64,000 bases of DNA from Branchiostoma belcheri (taxonomy: Eukaryota; Chordata; Leptocardii; Amphioxiformes; Branchiostomatidae): contig NW_017804509.1 in the NCBI RefSeq assembly GCF_001625305.1, positions 467,549 to 531,548 on the forward strand, read 5' to 3'. Shown piece by piece: positions 10,301-22,900 of the stretch (the stretch's first letter is position 1; every line of letters starts with the position of its first letter). Below the pieces are notes generated by a model. The model was given only the letters and a program-made list of their open reading frames with translations, was not told the origin of the DNA and did not search any database. The translations under genes were made by a program, and so were the position numbers.

Positions 10301-11660
10301 ACAACCGGAGAGAAGAAAAGGTGAGAGCACATCATGATGATATTCCGAATCACGAGAACAGGCATGTTTCATTAAATTGGAATGTGATGAACATATTTCT
10401 CTATATAGTAAATAAGTAATAGACACAGCCGCTTTTCGGCATTCAAACTTTGCATGAGGTTTACATAAAATTAGTACGGATTACGGTATGTGGAATGCGG
10501 ATGTTTGAAATCTCCCACAGCACACACACACAGAAACACTCATCGTTTGTCAGCATAATCTCCATTGAAGCAGATCCCTTTCGGTGGCAAGACAGTATCT
10601 ATAAGTATTAGCCTAGCCAGAGGAGCCTAGCACGCACGGCCATCTCTGGCTAATGGGTATTGTCTTGCCACCGAAAGGGATCTACTTGGAGATTATGTCA
10701 GCACAGCGTTTGTACTTTCTCTCCCTTCTCCAGGCTTGAGACAGGAGGAAGGCTGAACGTGACCTTTCCAGAGTTCGTCCGCGGAGTTCTGACCAGGAGG
10801 CGGGAATACAAGAACGTCCACTGGGCACCTCAGCACGGCATCTGCCATCCATGCGTGGTACGTTAACGTCAACACTCACAATAGGACGTCTTAATGTCTA
10901 GGTCGGAATTCAAAACCAGGGTGTGTGTGTGTTTAAACATATGTGTGTGTGTTTGTGTGTGTGTGCGTGCGTCTGTACATATAGCGTCCCAAGCACGTGT
11001 AGAACGTACTGCGCCCACGCGATTTACCATGTGTGCATAGCACAGTTCAGGGTTGGGCAAGTCCACCTGCCCAGGACAAGTAAAAGCATATCCCCATGGA
11101 CTTTTAGATTGGTGCATGCGACATTTCGGGCAAGTGACAAGTTGGTTTGGGCAAGTGGATTTTTGAAAACCTGTCCAACATATCCTTTAACGTATCGTTG
11201 CGTTCCCGTCTATAGTTTTTAAATATTGTGTCGGAAAAGATATCCAACAGAAACCATAGTACACGCAGTAGAACGTTTTGTCGACGTTCTACCTTAATAG
11301 AGCATCTCAATTATTGCGTTGTTTCATTGAAGTAGAATACTTGAGAAATGTGATTTCTGTTTACTACGACAAATCCTTTTTTCCTTTCTCGCACCGTATT
11401 CTTTACAGATCCACTATGACTACATCGGGCATTTAGACACGATGGGTGATGACGTCAAGTTTATCATGCACAAGACCGGCATTCTGGGCAAGGTTGCAGC
11501 ACCAACACAAGCCGCTAGGCGCGCTGACGACAACATGGCTAAAATGTACGCCGAAATCCCCCACGAAGACATTATCAAGCTCGGCGAAGTCTTCTCTTTC
11601 GACTACGAAGCGTACGGCTTCTCATTCGACGACACTTTGAAGAAATTAAAGACACAATAA
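7368..11660 (+). CDS. Carbohydrate sulfotransferase, HNK-1ST/CHST8-14 type (gene 2), 5' exon not found
   Basis: Seven coding exons: 7368-7690, 8345-8461, 9024-9094, 9664-9774, 10240-10320, 10734-10857, 11409-11660 (TAA). The first begins in phase 1 after ATAATCCAG, exactly where gene 1 exon 2 begins, so a missing exon 1 should supply the signal anchor. About 359 residues are visible. PAPS sites are [15 protein letters not shown] and [29 protein letters not shown] and [12 protein letters not shown] are conserved. The stem (about 107 codons against 44 in gene 1) is acidic with possible N-glycosylation at NIT and NSS. Relative to gene 1 it has two extra introns, at ILAQ|VDPNY and at the KF(R)YG junction. 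AATAAA occurs at 11656 (overlapping the stop), 11696 and 11792. The product should be a Golgi glycan sulfotransferase, acceptor unknown. Confidence 0.88.
7793..7975. repeat. (GTGA)n microsatellite
   Basis: Nearly pure GTGA repeats in the intron after the first visible exon of gene 2, followed by a degenerate GAATGAATGA tract to about 8220. Confidence 0.97.
8520..8735. mobile_element. Fold-back element family A, copy 2
   Basis: Starts ATGAAAGATCATCTGTGTTG and continues with the family core (TAGAGCTTTCGACCAGTCAC, GTGACGTCAACACTGGGTCA) to CGCGGTTCA. Flanks share AATCTATCT, suggesting a roughly 10-bp target duplication. It lies in an intron of gene 2. Confidence 0.7.
8740..9000 (-). mobile_element. 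Non-LTR retrotransposon fragment, ORF2 C-terminus
   Basis: The minus frame reads [38 protein letters not shown] and [13 protein letters not shown], a CR1/L2-like C-terminal signature and a close relative of 3540-3785. It is antisense within an intron of gene 2. Confidence 0.65.
9307..9504. mobile_element. Palindromic Mutator-like MITE (TAGCCTCTACC family)
   Basis: Long inverted arms: TAGCCTCTACCAGGCT, GGCGGCTG and TCGGCCAAATAGAGAGATAA mirrored at 9437-9504. Flanks GTTCTATCT and GTTTTATCG look like a diverged 9-bp target duplication, as in the 53860 copy. In an intron of gene 2. Confidence 0.7.
10556..10695. mobile_element. hAT-like MITE with 8-bp target duplication
   Basis: Terminal inverted repeats TAATCTCC(A)..AAGCAGATC flank the element; direct repeat TGTCAGCA at 10548-10555 and 10696-10703. 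Eight-base duplications are typical of hAT elements. Family relatives are at 36099-36260 and about 28966-29033. It ends about 40 bp before the acceptor at 10733. Confidence 0.75.
11045..11190. repeat. Partial copy of the CAGGGTTGGACAAGTC MITE
   Basis: TTCAGGGTTGGGCAAGTCC and GGGCAAGTGGATTTTTGAAAAC match the ends of the elements at 13452 and 54648. It lies in the last intron of gene 2 next to a short (GT)n tract at 10918-10970. Confidence 0.6.
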
Positions 11661-13986
11661 AAGACGAAACACAGTCGGTATTCTTGCCTTCAGTGAATAA
11701 AAGAATGGTCTTACACGTAGGAAGAACTAATATACATGTACATGTATTATAACTAATACATACTACAGTAGTGTATAATACGATACTATCGCTAATAAAG
11801 TGATACAAAAGTGTACGCATGAGCTGCCAAGAATTAAAAGGAATAAATTTACGTTCGAACTGTATTTCCTTATTGTGTTTGCACTAACAATATTTCCCAA
11901 TTACTGCATAAGGATTACATTGTTACGGGTGTCATGTAGAATTAAATAGGAACTTTCTTCTTTGGGCCTAGAAAAAAAAATTGTTTCCTGTTTCCCAAAC
12001 GATCCTAGAAAAACATGTAGATCCTAGCCTTATTTTTGTGGACCCCTGCAAGGGACATAAATATTTTGAGCTGATCGACCTTTCCTAGCTCAATGATCTG
12101 ACACCTGAGTGAAGAATACACTGTGCTGAGTACAATCATTTTTCCAACATTGACATGACATGGACAGCAAGTGTCCTCATGCAAGTTTTACTTTGTTAAA
12201 CTGTATTGTATAAGTTGGGTCTTGATTGAGATTTCCAAAGTCTAAGAAAAGAAGATAATCCCTACCTACCGACCATAATTTTTCCAAGACTGAAACAGGA
12301 AACACAACAGTTTTTTTTCCTAGGCCGTAGTTAAAAAGTAGTTTCTAAGATCAGACCACATTGATCAACAATAGTAACTATACAACATAAAGAGCAAACA
12401 ATAAGCCAGCTCACAGTCTAAACTACACATGTGCAGTGTAAGGCATTGTGTGCAATATGTCAAACAAAGTCAAAGGCTGGTTATAGAAACTGAGCTTCTC
12501 ACTAATGTTTATGGAAGATACTTTTTCAAAAGATACACTGTACTGGCTTTTTAGACAGGTTTACTGTACTGGCGTATACTTCTAACAAATGGAAGGTAAA
12601 AGGCGAGCCATAGCTGTACAGGATTAATTTTTAACACTGATGTCCAGGTTGATTTTGGAATTTTAAGACAATGCTGTGCTTTAAGTCAGTAGTTGTGCCA
12701 AACTACTCAATGTTTCATGTTGAAAAACATCATGATAATTAACACAACCTATCTACTACAGGTAATCTTCTTCTTCTTTCCAACAGTTAATTATTCTGCT
12801 GGCTCAAATGCACAGGTTTTGGACGAGCAGTTTAATGTTGTTTCAGCTGTACAAGAGTTTTCTATTACTTATCCTACCCACATACCCTCATTTGAATAAA
12901 ATACAGAACTTTTCTTCTTTCAAAACGACATCCTTCCTTTGGTATATCCCTTGCTTCAAGTTTTTCCACACACTAGCCTGGTCATCGTAAAACTATTTTA
13001 ACAAATCTAGATACAGTGTACAGGTACAGTGTACAAGACCACTTCTCTAGGTCTAAAAGGTTTCCAGTTGAAGACAGACATTTGGATTTCAAGGAAAACC
13101 ACACCCTTCCCAGATATATTGTCCTCCCTACATTTTTCCACAGACCAGCTTGCTCATTATAAAAAGACTTCTTTAATAAAGTTAAACTAACTTGTTACAC
13201 ACTGGGCCACTTCACCGTACCATCCAAAACAGCTCTTCAGTCAGAGGCAGTTAGAGGATTTTCAAGAGAAATCAAACCTCAGAATCTCCAAATACAACTT
13301 AATTCTAGCTGTTGCACGTGGTGGAATCATGAGGATTTTCAAGGGGATTGAAAACCTCAGAATCTCCAGATAAAACTTAATTCTACTAGTGGTTGCACAT
13401 GGCGGCATACATCGTATTGCAACAAACAAACGTGTGAACGAAAAGCAGATACAGGGTTGGACAAGTCCAATTGCCGACTTGCCCAGGGTAACGAAATGCA
13501 CTGTTCAGGCAAGTGAATATCCCCCTACACTTACCTGTTTGGGCAGGTAAAGTTTTTTAATGCAGTGTTTGAAGCAAAATTACACATCATTTTCAAATGA
13601 AGATATTACATTGATACAAGTAAAAAATATGCCCTTTCGTCAGTGAAGTCTCAAAGTGCGTGTGCCCTTATTTTGGTAAATAAAGCAAGCAATATCATAA
13701 ACTTTAATTAAGTGCTTTTTTTTTCATTGAAATATAAAATTTCCTTTCTGCAAGTAAAATTCATAGAAATACGTCATATTTTGGACAAATGAAAAGTTGG
13801 CTCGGGCAAGTGGAAATAACTATGTACTTGCCTGACAGGGCAAGTAGATTTTTGAAAACTTGTCCAACCCTGTGATACATGCAGTACGTAACAGTAACAG
13901 AACAGTAACAGTGACTAACACAGGGAGGCTGTAACTCCCACAGACGTTGGAGAATTCTCTCTCTTGCAGAAAGCCCTCGGCCTTGG
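11661..13986. other. Intergenic stretch, convergent 3' ends of genes 2 and 3
   Basis: I see no gene. It holds the poly(A) signals of gene 2 near its start, a two-copy tandem repeat at 13253-13405 (units starting GAGGATTTTCAAG), the MITE at 13452-13872, and otherwise AT-rich unique sequence. Short open frames here show no family resemblance. Confidence 0.6.
13452..13872. mobile_element. MITE with CAGGGTTGGACAAGTC inverted ends
   Basis: CAGGGTTGGACAAGTC at the left and its complement (ACTTGTCCAACCCTG) at the right, with flanks AGATA and TGATA. The sister copy at 54648-54963 has a clean 5-bp duplication (TAAAG). CAG ends with a 5-bp duplication resemble one hAT subgroup; this is an inference. 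Confidence 0.7.
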
Positions 13987-16900
13987 TTATGTTGACATCA
14001 CAGCCTGGCAGTCCTCCAGGAGACTTCGCAGCTCCTCATACAGCTGGAAGTACATAAGACACCGTCACAAGATGTTTTTGTAGACACAAATGAAGATCAG
14101 ACATCCAGGTAGAACTTCATACAAAATACATGAAACTACTGGATACATTGTTGGAAAAGTTAGATGTTTCACATAGCAGCCACTAGACTGAGGGTCTGAA
14201 GTTCGGGAGTAGGTAGGGGCAAGGCTAAACTAAAACTTAACTCAATACCATTTGGCTCGTATAGAAATGTAGGCACGGTCTAAATCAATCTGGTCAGACT
14301 GCTCCCGAACTTCATCACACCTTGGTCGTGTGTGATAGGGACTTTAAAACCCTTGTCTTGAAGAACCCATACATATATGGGTTGCACATATAGTACCATC
14401 TACCATTTAGCTCTCTACATATATTATGTATGATTTGGGATATTTCTCGTGCAACACATCGCACTGCAACGAAACGCAAGGAATGCAGAAGTAACTATAC
14501 CACCACAGGGCAAAAAAGTCCTGATTGAGGCATCAATTTATTTGAAACTATTGTGTAAAAAATGCCCGAAGGGCAAGAGAAGTTTGTCTGATCTGTTTGG
14601 TGTTTGACAGGGACTTAAGGAAAGTTAATCTGACCTGTTTGACCCAGCTGATGTTCCTGAGGATCTGCCGTACCACCTCCTCCTGTGGGTACTCTGGGTG
14701 CTCCTCCTGTAGGGTCGCAACCTGGGGTACAGATGAGTCAGAAATGAATGAATTATGACAGTTTATTAATAAGCAGTACTTAAGTAGCACTTAGCAGCTA
14801 AAAGCTGAATTGTGTACTCTGTGCAAAAAACACAAGGAAAAAACAAGAGACTTCTTGGACATACTTTATAAAACTATCAATGGGTGCACCTAAAAATTTT
14901 GTAAAAATTTTTACCATATACCTTTGACCCAGTGTTGACGTCACACTTCAAAGAAGCCACGTGACAAGCCTCACTGGGTCAGTCTACTGAGGAAGACCAG
15001 AGTGACTGGTCGAAAGCTCTAGGTGAGAGAACTTGTTTTTGTGATGGACCAAAAGTTTGAACTTTAAACATAAAAATTTTTGTGTAGTATAGAAGGAGCT
15101 AGTCTAGCTTCTTCCTTTAGTAGAAGTTTATTTGTGGCATTTTTGCCTTGTCAATGAACAGTGATCCATGACTTCATGTCTATGACTGGATCTATTCTCT
15201 CAGCAATATAAGTCAGGTGAGCAACAAAAGTAGAAACAAGTAAAATCTGAGATTTTATACCTCCAGGCTTTTCATTGTATATTTTTATATAGGGTTTTAA
15301 ACAAAGAATTTATCGAGACCGGACACCCCTCAGTGTGAGGACACCCCGCGGAAGGATGTCTCCTCCCCGGAGGTAAAAAGTCCATGGCTGCCTACCTTTG
15401 CCATACAGCGCCTGTAGAGCTGGAATCTGTAGTGGTGTAGCCGGTGGTAGAGGGACAGCCTCTCTCCGCACACTCTGCCTACCTGCAACAACTGTCAACA
15501 CAAAGTTAACATACTTTTTACTTTGTAACAAGACTTACTGACAATCTATGTACATGTAGTACAGGGATACCTGGGTCTCTATAGCTGTAACATCTGTGAA
15601 TACAAACACTGCAGCACTACCAAGGTTTAACATAAAAAAAGGTCTAAAAAACCTCGAAGACAACCGCCCTTTAGTGTAAGACACCAGCTTTGCAGGCACG
15701 TAGTGTGGTGGCAGCTGGTTATATTATACTGAACCGGACAGTGAGTGAGTGAGTGTGAGTAATAACCTTCACAGTTCTAACTACACTGTACAAGAATGAT
15801 GAGTTTTTGACAAAAACATAATCCTTGCTGTCCAGAGTGGTTCAAACCTTACAGTCAGTCTGGTTTCAAGGTTGACATCTTGCAAAGGTGATAGGCACCT
15901 GTTATGTCAGTCCTTCCACAACTGTGGTAAATAAACAGAGTAAACAAACATCACCCCACCTGTTCCTGTTCAGAGCTGGTGGATGGTGTTTCCTTGTCCT
16001 GGAGTGTTAGCCTGTCGTAGGGTCGGCCGTCCAAACGAAGGAGCTTGGCTGCAACATGGCCCTGCTTCTCACATGCCTGGGGAGGATGGCGGAGGGGTTA
16101 ACATGTGACCCATTTCTGTGTACCTAAACTAAATTCAGTTTTCCTGGAAAAATTCTGTTTTCCTGGAAAAATTCTGTTTTCCTAAAAAAATTCTGTTTTC
16201 CTAAAAAAATTCTGTTTTCCTGGAAAATTCCTCTTCCTGGACAAAAATTATTTTCCTGTAAGGCCACAACAATTTAATTTCTTGGTTAATGGATTTTTCT
16301 AGAAAAATAATGGAGCGGGCGGGCGAAAAAAAAATAAAAATAAAAACAGGCCTAGGCATCCTATTATGGCCCAAAATGGTACGATAGGAGCCATGAAGTC
16401 AACACACCAGGCTGGTTCAAAATTTAAACAATAAATTTTGAACTTTTAATGGTAGCACTGCATTAAAAGATGGAAGGACTGTAACAAGTAGTAAGAAAAG
16501 GACTGTTTTCAACTGTTCAGGGCAAAATATGAGCATTTTGCAGTTGATTCTGAATTTTTATTTTTATTTGCAAATCAGAAAAAAATGAAGAGGCGAATCC
16601 GTTAACCAAGAAATTAAATTGGTATGGCCTAAGAAAATTTTTTTCCTGGAAAAAATTTCTTGTTTTCCTGAAAAAAATTCTTGTTTTCCTGAAAAAAATT
16701 CTTGTTTTCCTGAAAAAAATTCTTGTTCTCTGAAAAAAATATTTTCCTGAAAAATAAAAACAATTCTCCTGGAAAAAAATATATTTTCCTGGAAAAAACT
16801 ATATTTTTTTGGAAAAAATTAATTCTGTTTTCCAAGAAAAAAACATCATTCCTGAATAAGTCCTCTTCCTGGAAAATAATTTATTTCCTGGAAAAAACAA

Positions 16901-19900
16901 TTTTCTTGGAAAAAACTATTTAAACTATCTATTCTGAAAACAACAACGACAACACCAGTTACCTGACACAGAACCCCAGTGGCCGGCTCCCCCTCCTCCT
17001 CTCTCAGGAAGGGCCACGTCTCAGCCAGCGTCTTAAATCTGGGCAGCCAGCCGAGGTTGTCGGACACAGCCCGCTTTGCTTCCTCCAGACGTTCGTCCAG
17101 GCTGCACAGGGCCGTCAGGAAAAACTCGTCTGAAAAACACCAAGTCTGAAATTTCATACACGCATGGTTGTGCAATTTTTTAAAATCATGTTTACCTTCG
17201 CAGAAGAAAAACATACTGTTTTTGCTCTGTTTCTTCTTCTTTTTCTCCAAACAAATAAGGTCAATGACCTGAACCAGTCATCTGTCACTATAGTAACATG
17301 TTGGGTTACATCATGTTGCAAATTTATAGCAGGAGGGATTTAGACTCCTGTCACCATATATGAATGTATTTGAGTGAGAATCATTTAACAGAGCAAACCA
17401 TATACAAGGGTAAAAATTATGCATTTGCTTTGCCAATGTTGCCATTCTAGTTCAATATCTTGATTAATTGCTTGTTTGACACAATCAACAATCAATCAAT
17501 CAATCAATCAATCCGACGCACCTCTCTCTTCCTCGACACAGGGAAGGAACTCATCGTCGAGCACCTGGCTCACTGCAGCCTGCAGGTAGATCTTAAAGGA
17601 ATCTGCCAAGGACTGCTGAGATGTCTGGACCTGCTGGCACACACAACAACAGGGAAGAGTTACTGAGCTATATCTTTAAGAAGTCTGGAAATTTTTGGTA
17701 TGCATTAGAACAAGGAACAGTTAAATCTTTAAGGTGTTTGTCACTGTCAGATCTTAAGAAATCTGTAAGGACTGCTTTGACGTCTGGACCTGCTGGTAGA
17801 AACAAGAACAAGGATCTGTAAGGAGTCTATAACAGCTGAGACATCTGGACAAGGAACAGTTAGGTCTTTAGTAGAGTCTGTAAGGATTGTTGAAACATCT
17901 GGACCTGCTCGCACACACAAGAACAAGGCACATTTAGATCAAGGAGCTTCAACGTCCTTGGTTAAATCTTTAAGGAGATAATGGCCAGGTTGTCCTTATG
18001 CAGACATGGTCACTAGTACTGGTAGTACAGGTCAGACTATGTTTACATTCGTCAACAATACAAAGCAGCGCTTAAGTTTGCAGTTGAAACAAATTCCATA
18101 CTATAGTAGTAATACATGTACAGACGAAACACATATCTAGTAACAGCAGACTGCAAAAGTAAAGCCACTGCAAGTATTTCATGATTTACAAAATACCCTT
18201 TTTACTGACAGAGATGCACAAACAAACATACAGACCTCATTAGTTGTATCTGGAGCGGCCTCCGTGCCTCCTGTGTTGGCAGAGCGATGTGGTTTCACGA
18301 TCTTCACGATGTCTGCATTTCTCTCCTTTCGCACAAACCGACACCGGACCGGCCGGAACTTGGACTTCTCCGACCCAAACCATCCAAGATACTGTGGGAG
18401 TGAACAGTAACAGTTTTTGGCACGTTTTAGTTTATTCTTTTCCTTTCCTTTATTCTGTTGGCTGGCTGTAAGTCATATAGTCAGTGCCTCTTAACTACCG
18501 GTAGCAAGACCTGGTGATAATTAACTATGTACAAACAGAAATAGGTACTGGGCATTAAGGTCAAACTTTAAACAAAATGCTTCCAGCTCATAAAAGAAAC
18601 AAAGTAGTCATGTCTGTAAGTACAACAACTGAGGTGTTCAAAAATGCTTTTTTTATTTCCCAAGAACTATTGTGGAGTGGACCTCACACCTACCAAGTAC
18701 AGTAGGGTCACTACTTACACTGTTGGAGGCGATGTACCAGTGTTTCTTGTCCTGGTAGGGCACATACTTCTTTAGCAGAGTTTTCTGGATTTGCCAGATG
18801 GGGTGGTTGTCCTGGTGGAACAGAGAAGAGTGTTATTTGAACCATGAAGCACATGTCAATATAAGTTCACATGTTATAGCAAAATGTTGAACTTAATTCC
18901 AACACAAGGATTACACAGAGATCACATTTTTAACGACCACTGTTGCCATCATCAGGATAATTAATGACTAACACAGATGAACTTTCATGATGAGTTCACA
19001 TGTCATCTTGAAAGTTCATCTGTGTTGGTAGAAGTCATTATCAAGCAGTTAAACTGTAATTTCCAACCCAAGGGATAACTCCAGTCTTTGTTAAGGACAA
19101 AGACTGGAGTTGTACAGTCGAAATTCCAATCTCTTCTGTTGGAAATTACAGTTTAAACTTACATAGTTGTGGGATTTTCCTACGTCAAGCTAGAATCTCT
19201 CTAGAATCAAGCTAGAATGATAATCTGAAAGTCAGTGTGTCTGAATATTGAACTTTTACATTGAAAAAATGTCAGGTCTGTAAGATGAACTTACATCACT
19301 CAGTTGTTCCGTGTTCACTACAAACTCCTCCTGTGGTGAAAAAACAAACAATAAAACAAATTATTACATTGGTATTATTGTTCATTAAGAAAACTTCATT
19401 AACTGATCAGTGATGATACTACATGTATTATGCAACATTATTGTTGAGAAGAGTAGGGGTAAGACCCAATTCATTTCCAGTGATGGAGTTCAAGTCTTTA
19501 TTTCATAATCCTTGTGGTGTTATTTATCTATTTATTTTCAGGAAAAACAAAACAGAAAAACAGTCCAGACTCACCCGGAGGTAGTTCATACGTGAATCAT
19601 CTTCGCTCTCACTCTCAGCGTCGGAGAGGATGAGGGGTTCGTCTGTCATCATGTCTGAAGAGGAGGAACTGCTGACAACGTTACTGCTGGTGGGCTTCTG
19701 TCTGCCACTGCGTACGATAGGAAAGTATGTTCGTTTTTTGCTGAACACCCATCCTGTGTCATGGGGTCAAGTGGCGTAAAGGCAGAGCATTCGGCTCAGA
19801 ACCAAGAGCTTCTGAGTTCGTATCCTGCCAAGTCACCAACCTTGTGCCCTTGGGATAGACACTTAATGCCACTTTTCTTTCCTCACAGTAAGTAGGCCAC

Positions 19901-22900
19901 AATGATCATCTACAAGATCCTAGGCATTAAAAGGAAAACCAAGTCCCCACATACTGCAGTATAGCCAAAGACTGGATAATTACTACATGTACTAGGATCT
20001 CCAATACTGTTATACCAGTCACACCTGGAGTCCGGGAGAACACAATAAATAAAATGTACAGATCAAAACTTATAGTTATACAACTGATAGACAGAAAATT
20101 AATAAAATCGAAGGTTTTGTGATACACATACATGTACTCGGTATATCATTTGGCAGAATTGTGATATACAAAACAAACAAACAAACACATACCCAGCAGT
20201 ATTCTGCACGATGGTGGTGTACTTCTGTCCCGAAGCCGAGGACGACGCCGTTGTTTTCACCACCTTGTTTGGGTAGATAACGACCTTCGGGGGCTGCAGC
20301 GGCGGCCGTTTCTTGTCGTTGTTACTGGGTCGACCCGGGCCGCGCCGCATCGTGCTGTCGTCTGAGATCTCCTCGTCACTCGAGCTAACTACCAGCGCTG
20401 AGGGTTTGGCAGGCTGGATGGGAAAACATAGATGTATCACGGAATGTCAGTTATTAAAACTAGAAAGGTAACATTTGCAAAGCAAATACATAATGTTTAC
20501 CTTCGCATATGGTGGCTGCTCTGTTAATTCTTACTCAAACACATTCATATATATATGGTCAGATATGTATATGGTCAGACAGGAGTATAAATCCCTCCTA
20601 CTATAAAATTGCAACATTATGTAAGCCAACACCAGTTACCATGGTGAGAGATGTCAACAAATCAGGTCATTGACCAGGTCAGAGGTCAGTGTTTGGAATG
20701 GAAGAAGAAGAGGAAACGTAGCAAAAACAAAAAGTTTTCCTTCGGTAAACATACAAAGTTAAAAAGCCTTCCCACTTCACGTGACGCATAGGGAGGCGCC
20801 CATTTCTGTTTTCAATATCCCTGGGTCACAAAGCAATCACTACAACAGGGGTGTTTAACTCCAATACTTTCTTCCAAATGCTGAGTGCTAAGCAGAGAAA
20901 GCCATATACCTGTATATACATATATATAAATTAAAAGTCTTTGGGAATCTGGGAAACGAGCATTTTTGCATAACAAAGTACAGAGTGATCAGGTAAAACC
21001 CGCTTCACAAGTGTTGCATAAAGAGTATACAACGAAAAAATACAATGAAAACATGTACATGTAATACCAAATAAAATTTTTCAAAATACAAAAATTTGCA
21101 TATCTACCACTACCACTCACACGAGAGCACACCCACCCAAACACACATGGTTACGTTTGAATGAGAAGGCAATGCATAAACAGCCCAAACACCATACCGA
21201 TATGTGCAAAGTGTTGGACTGTATTTTTTCTGCCACGTTACAAATCGGGTGACACCCAGGCTATTGTTAGTAGGCTATTTTTCGCGGGAAGATAGGAAAT
21301 TATGCCTCCATGTGGTCAAAATATGAGAGGGGCACTCCACATCTGTTTAGAATTAAAGGGACAAACCCAAATTCTATCAGTTCATTCTTCATTTTCGAGC
21401 AGCCAACAAGAATCGGATGTCGTTTGCACATAATTTGCTACAAAATCAACCAAGCGTTTATAACATTTTATAAACATAAACTTGGGGCAGATAAAGACCG
21501 AGAAATTCGGTCGAAAATTCCGATCTTTTAACCATGGTTAAACCAATGTCAAATTCTCAGTTTTGGAAACAACATAGACAAAGATCTGGATCAACAACGA
21601 GACTTTTATAGCGCTTCGGCTGTTTTCACAACACAAAAGAAATGTAGATATGCCGTTTCATGTTTGTTGTCAACTGACAATGTGAAGCGTACGCAAACTC
21701 ACCCAGCCGGTAAGATCACTCCGGTACCACTTGTTGTTTATGGGATGATGAAATACAACTCGAATATCGACGCGGTAAACCGGTTTTCAAGAGGTTTCTC
21801 AGCACTCAACGCTTCTAAATATCACAAGAGTGCTCCCAAAAGTGCCAGGTGTCGACAGAGACGCTTAAAAATTGCGCGTAGAGGTAAAATATGTACCAGA
21901 GCGGCGAGTCCTGACACCAGCGTAACCCCAGATGGTGTATGGAGTAAATTATTAGAACCAGGGCAGTTCATCGTGTTTTTATAGGTGCCTGATCTAAAAA
22001 TTACGGTAACATCTCTCCAAAACGGTTCAAATTGGTGAAAATTGACACATTAAAAAGACCAACGTATAGAAAATGTACGTTTTGTACCTTAACAATAAGA
22101 ATAACTGAAATATTACGATAAACTAAACATAAACACTGGCTATATGATGATGCAAGAGAATGAGGGCTGTCTACTGCAAACATAGTTAGTGCCTGTCTAG
22201 TAGTAAACAATGCTTGCTTCTTCAATAATGATTTTAAACTTTCCACCTTTGTCATCTAATGCATGCCTTTTCACTACCTCCGTGTTTAATATATAAACAT
22301 TGTTAAATAAAAAACACAACATACAAAAAAAATCCAATGTCACAATCTTCTATTAAAATTATGAAAGGTATAAATCAACATGATTACATGAGCAAAATTT
22401 GCTCCCCAAATGAATATGTGACTAAAAATAAATAAATAAATAAATACAGAGGGATGGACACAGGAGACATGTTTGTAACCTTCTTTATTTTGTATCGTGC
22501 TACACTTAACCCTCCACCAGCTAAGGGAACCATCTTCTATCAAACATGAACAGGGATCTGGTGAAATCCCTTACAACATGGAGGTAGAAAAAAAGAAACA
22601 AGGAGGTTCAAAATAAGCTGGCTTACACCTTGCCAGTTGTGTTCAAGTGCCTAGGGTAGAGCAAGGACATTATACACAGAGTGTGTATAATGTCCTTGGG
22701 TAGAGATGGCCCAGGGAAAAGCTTGTTCATCAATTCATTCATTTATTCACTCACACTCACTTGTTTAGGTCATTGTCATCCATTCATGACCTAATTGATG
22801 AACATATAGCCCACTGCCTTTTTAATGTTTAACCTTTGTGATGTAATTTGCCATAAAAAGGGACTGCGTGTATAGAAGTCGTTGGCAATTAATTTATGTG

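Noticed and set aside
16629-17250. Lys/Phe/Asn-rich frames on both strands
   Set aside because: Produced by the TTTTCCTGGAAAAA minisatellite; the only coding part is the real exon 16963-17129.
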